A DNA stretch of 33,782 nt from Ophiocordyceps camponoti-saundersi (nom. inval.) (lineage: Eukaryota; Ascomycota; Sordariomycetes; Hypocreales; Ophiocordycipitaceae): NCBI GenBank assembly GCA_003339415.1, contig PDHQ01000342.1, forward strand, positions 1 to 33,782, read 5' to 3'. A model generated the notes under the pieces. The model did not search any database. It was not told where the DNA came from and worked only from the letters and a program-made list of their open reading frames with translations. A program made the position numbers and the translations under genes. Positions 33,119 through 33,782 of this stretch are shown piece by piece (position 1 is the stretch's first letter; each line of letters begins with the position of its first letter).

Positions 33119-33627
33119 TATTAGAATATATATATTACTAGCTACTTAGGAATATAATATATATTAAATATATATAATACGCGTTATAAAGATTACTATC
33201 TTTATATAAATAAAATAAAAGGCTAGGGATATATATAAAAAAAGTTAAACTTAAGATAATATTAATTTATAATAAGCGTAATCTTAATATAACGCGTAAT
33301 ATTAATATAATAAGAATTTTTAAGTAATAAGGAATATAGCTAAGATATATATATAATATATTAATCTTTTTATATATTTTTAAAAAAAATAATTATAAAT
33401 AAAGTTTTTAAAATTAATTATTCGTAACTTAATTAGCTAAAATATATAGGATAAGAGATAAACTATTCTTTTAGCTATATAATTTAAATAAGTTACTTAA
33501 ACTTTATTATCTAAGTTAATATATATATATATATAAAGTTCCTTATAATACTTAGTTTAACTATTATAATAAAAACGAAATATAATACTAGCTTTTTATT
33601 TAGCTTAAAAAAGATACTTAACTAATA
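33119..33627 (+). repeat. Element C right LTR
   Basis: 509 bp, direct repeat of 26433-26938. Followed by ATATT (33628-33632), the right TSD of C. Confidence 0.88.
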
Positions 33628-33660
33628 ATATTATTATTATATATTAATATTATTATTATA
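33628..33660 (-). mobile_element. D2, last fragment, changing into AT repeats
   Basis: Sequence after element C loosely continues the reverse-complement match to D at about 30185-30215 (a TTATTATTAT stretch), and includes two tandem 19-bp copies. Low complexity makes the assignment weak. Confidence 0.4.
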
Positions 33661-33782
33661 TATTTTATATATTTTATATATTTTATATATTTTATATATT
33701 TTATATATTTTATATATTTTATATATTTTATATATTTTATATATTTTATATATTTTATATATTTTATATATTTTATATATTT
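33657..33782. repeat. 9-bp AT tandem repeat at right window edge
   Basis: About 13.5 copies of TATTTTATA run to the window end. The unit differs from the 8-bp unit at the left edge. Like that array, it abuts family-D sequence. Confidence 0.95.

Larger units (their letters stand above)
26433..33627 (+). mobile_element. Element C: small LTR retroelement, split by a family-D element
   Basis: Two direct LTRs of 506 and 509 bp (26433-26938 and 33119-33627) with TSD ATATT (26428-26432 and 33628-33632). The LTR start TATTAGAA/TATTAAAA and end ACTAATA would be TGTTAGAA...AACA before RIP, as in many Ty1/copia-like LTRs. Without the nested D element C is about 3.5 kb, with about 2.5 kb inside, too short for a full gag-pol. 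A purine tract GAAAAGAAAAG near 33101 suggests plus orientation. No RT or integrase motif was found, so it is probably non-autonomous or deleted. The superfamily is uncertain. Confidence 0.8.

Noticed and set aside
1..33782. Mitochondrial DNA origin suggested by high AT content
   Set aside because: Nested LTR elements and a LINE with target-site duplications and RIP-type changes point to nuclear heterochromatin. No mitochondrial gene is seen.

Overview
This window is a repeat graveyard from a filamentous fungus, most likely an ascomycete (Pezizomycotina) with very strong repeat-induced point mutation (RIP). Nearly every CpA and TpG has become TpA on both strands. Stops inside recognisable reading frames are TAA/TAG where Gln or Trp would stand, and zinc-knuckle Cys and His both read as Tyr. 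I see no intact host gene, tRNA, rRNA or CRISPR array. All identifiable content is a stack of nested retroelements, most of it resolved to the base by equal-length LTR pairs and matching target-site duplications (TSDs).

Layers, oldest to youngest by nesting. (1) Base layer D2: the internal region of a family-D element on the minus strand, now in pieces at about 135-560, 938-2012, 26226-26432 and 33628-33660. Three units sit in it: a 372-bp foldback (561-932), Ty3/gypsy element B (2013-26225) and small LTR element C (26433-33627). (2) Element B has 249-bp LTRs and a plus-strand gag-pol with reverse transcriptase (RT), RNase H, integrase and chromodomain in one frame. It would be 6,914 bp without insertions, but its left LTR is split at 2140/19440 by element A. 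(3) Element A (2141-19434, minus strand) is another Ty3/gypsy element, with 592-bp LTRs, a gag-like frame, and RT, RNase H and integrase in one frame. (4) A is split by a 7.1-kb Tad1/I-like LINE (9249-16376, plus strand) with ORF1 (three CCHC knuckles), ORF2 (endonuclease and RT), an unexplained third degenerate frame and a (TAA)n tail. (5) Element C carries a family-D element (29306-32970) with 210-bp LTRs.

The best observation concerns family D. Immediately 3' of its LTR lies an 11-nt sequence complementary to an internal LTR segment starting 60 nt before the LTR end. This is the arrangement used by Tf1-type self-priming retrotransposons. The foldback at 561-932 is an LTR joined exactly at that 11-nt site to an inverted copy of everything upstream of the proposed RNA start, and the whole unit is flanked by a perfect 5-bp TSD. 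It looks like an integrated self-primed reverse-transcription product with a U3 end at both termini. Element B shows the same geometry (12-nt complementarity, 60 nt from the LTR end to the putative start).

Both window ends are short AT tandem repeats (8-bp unit at left, 9-bp unit at right).
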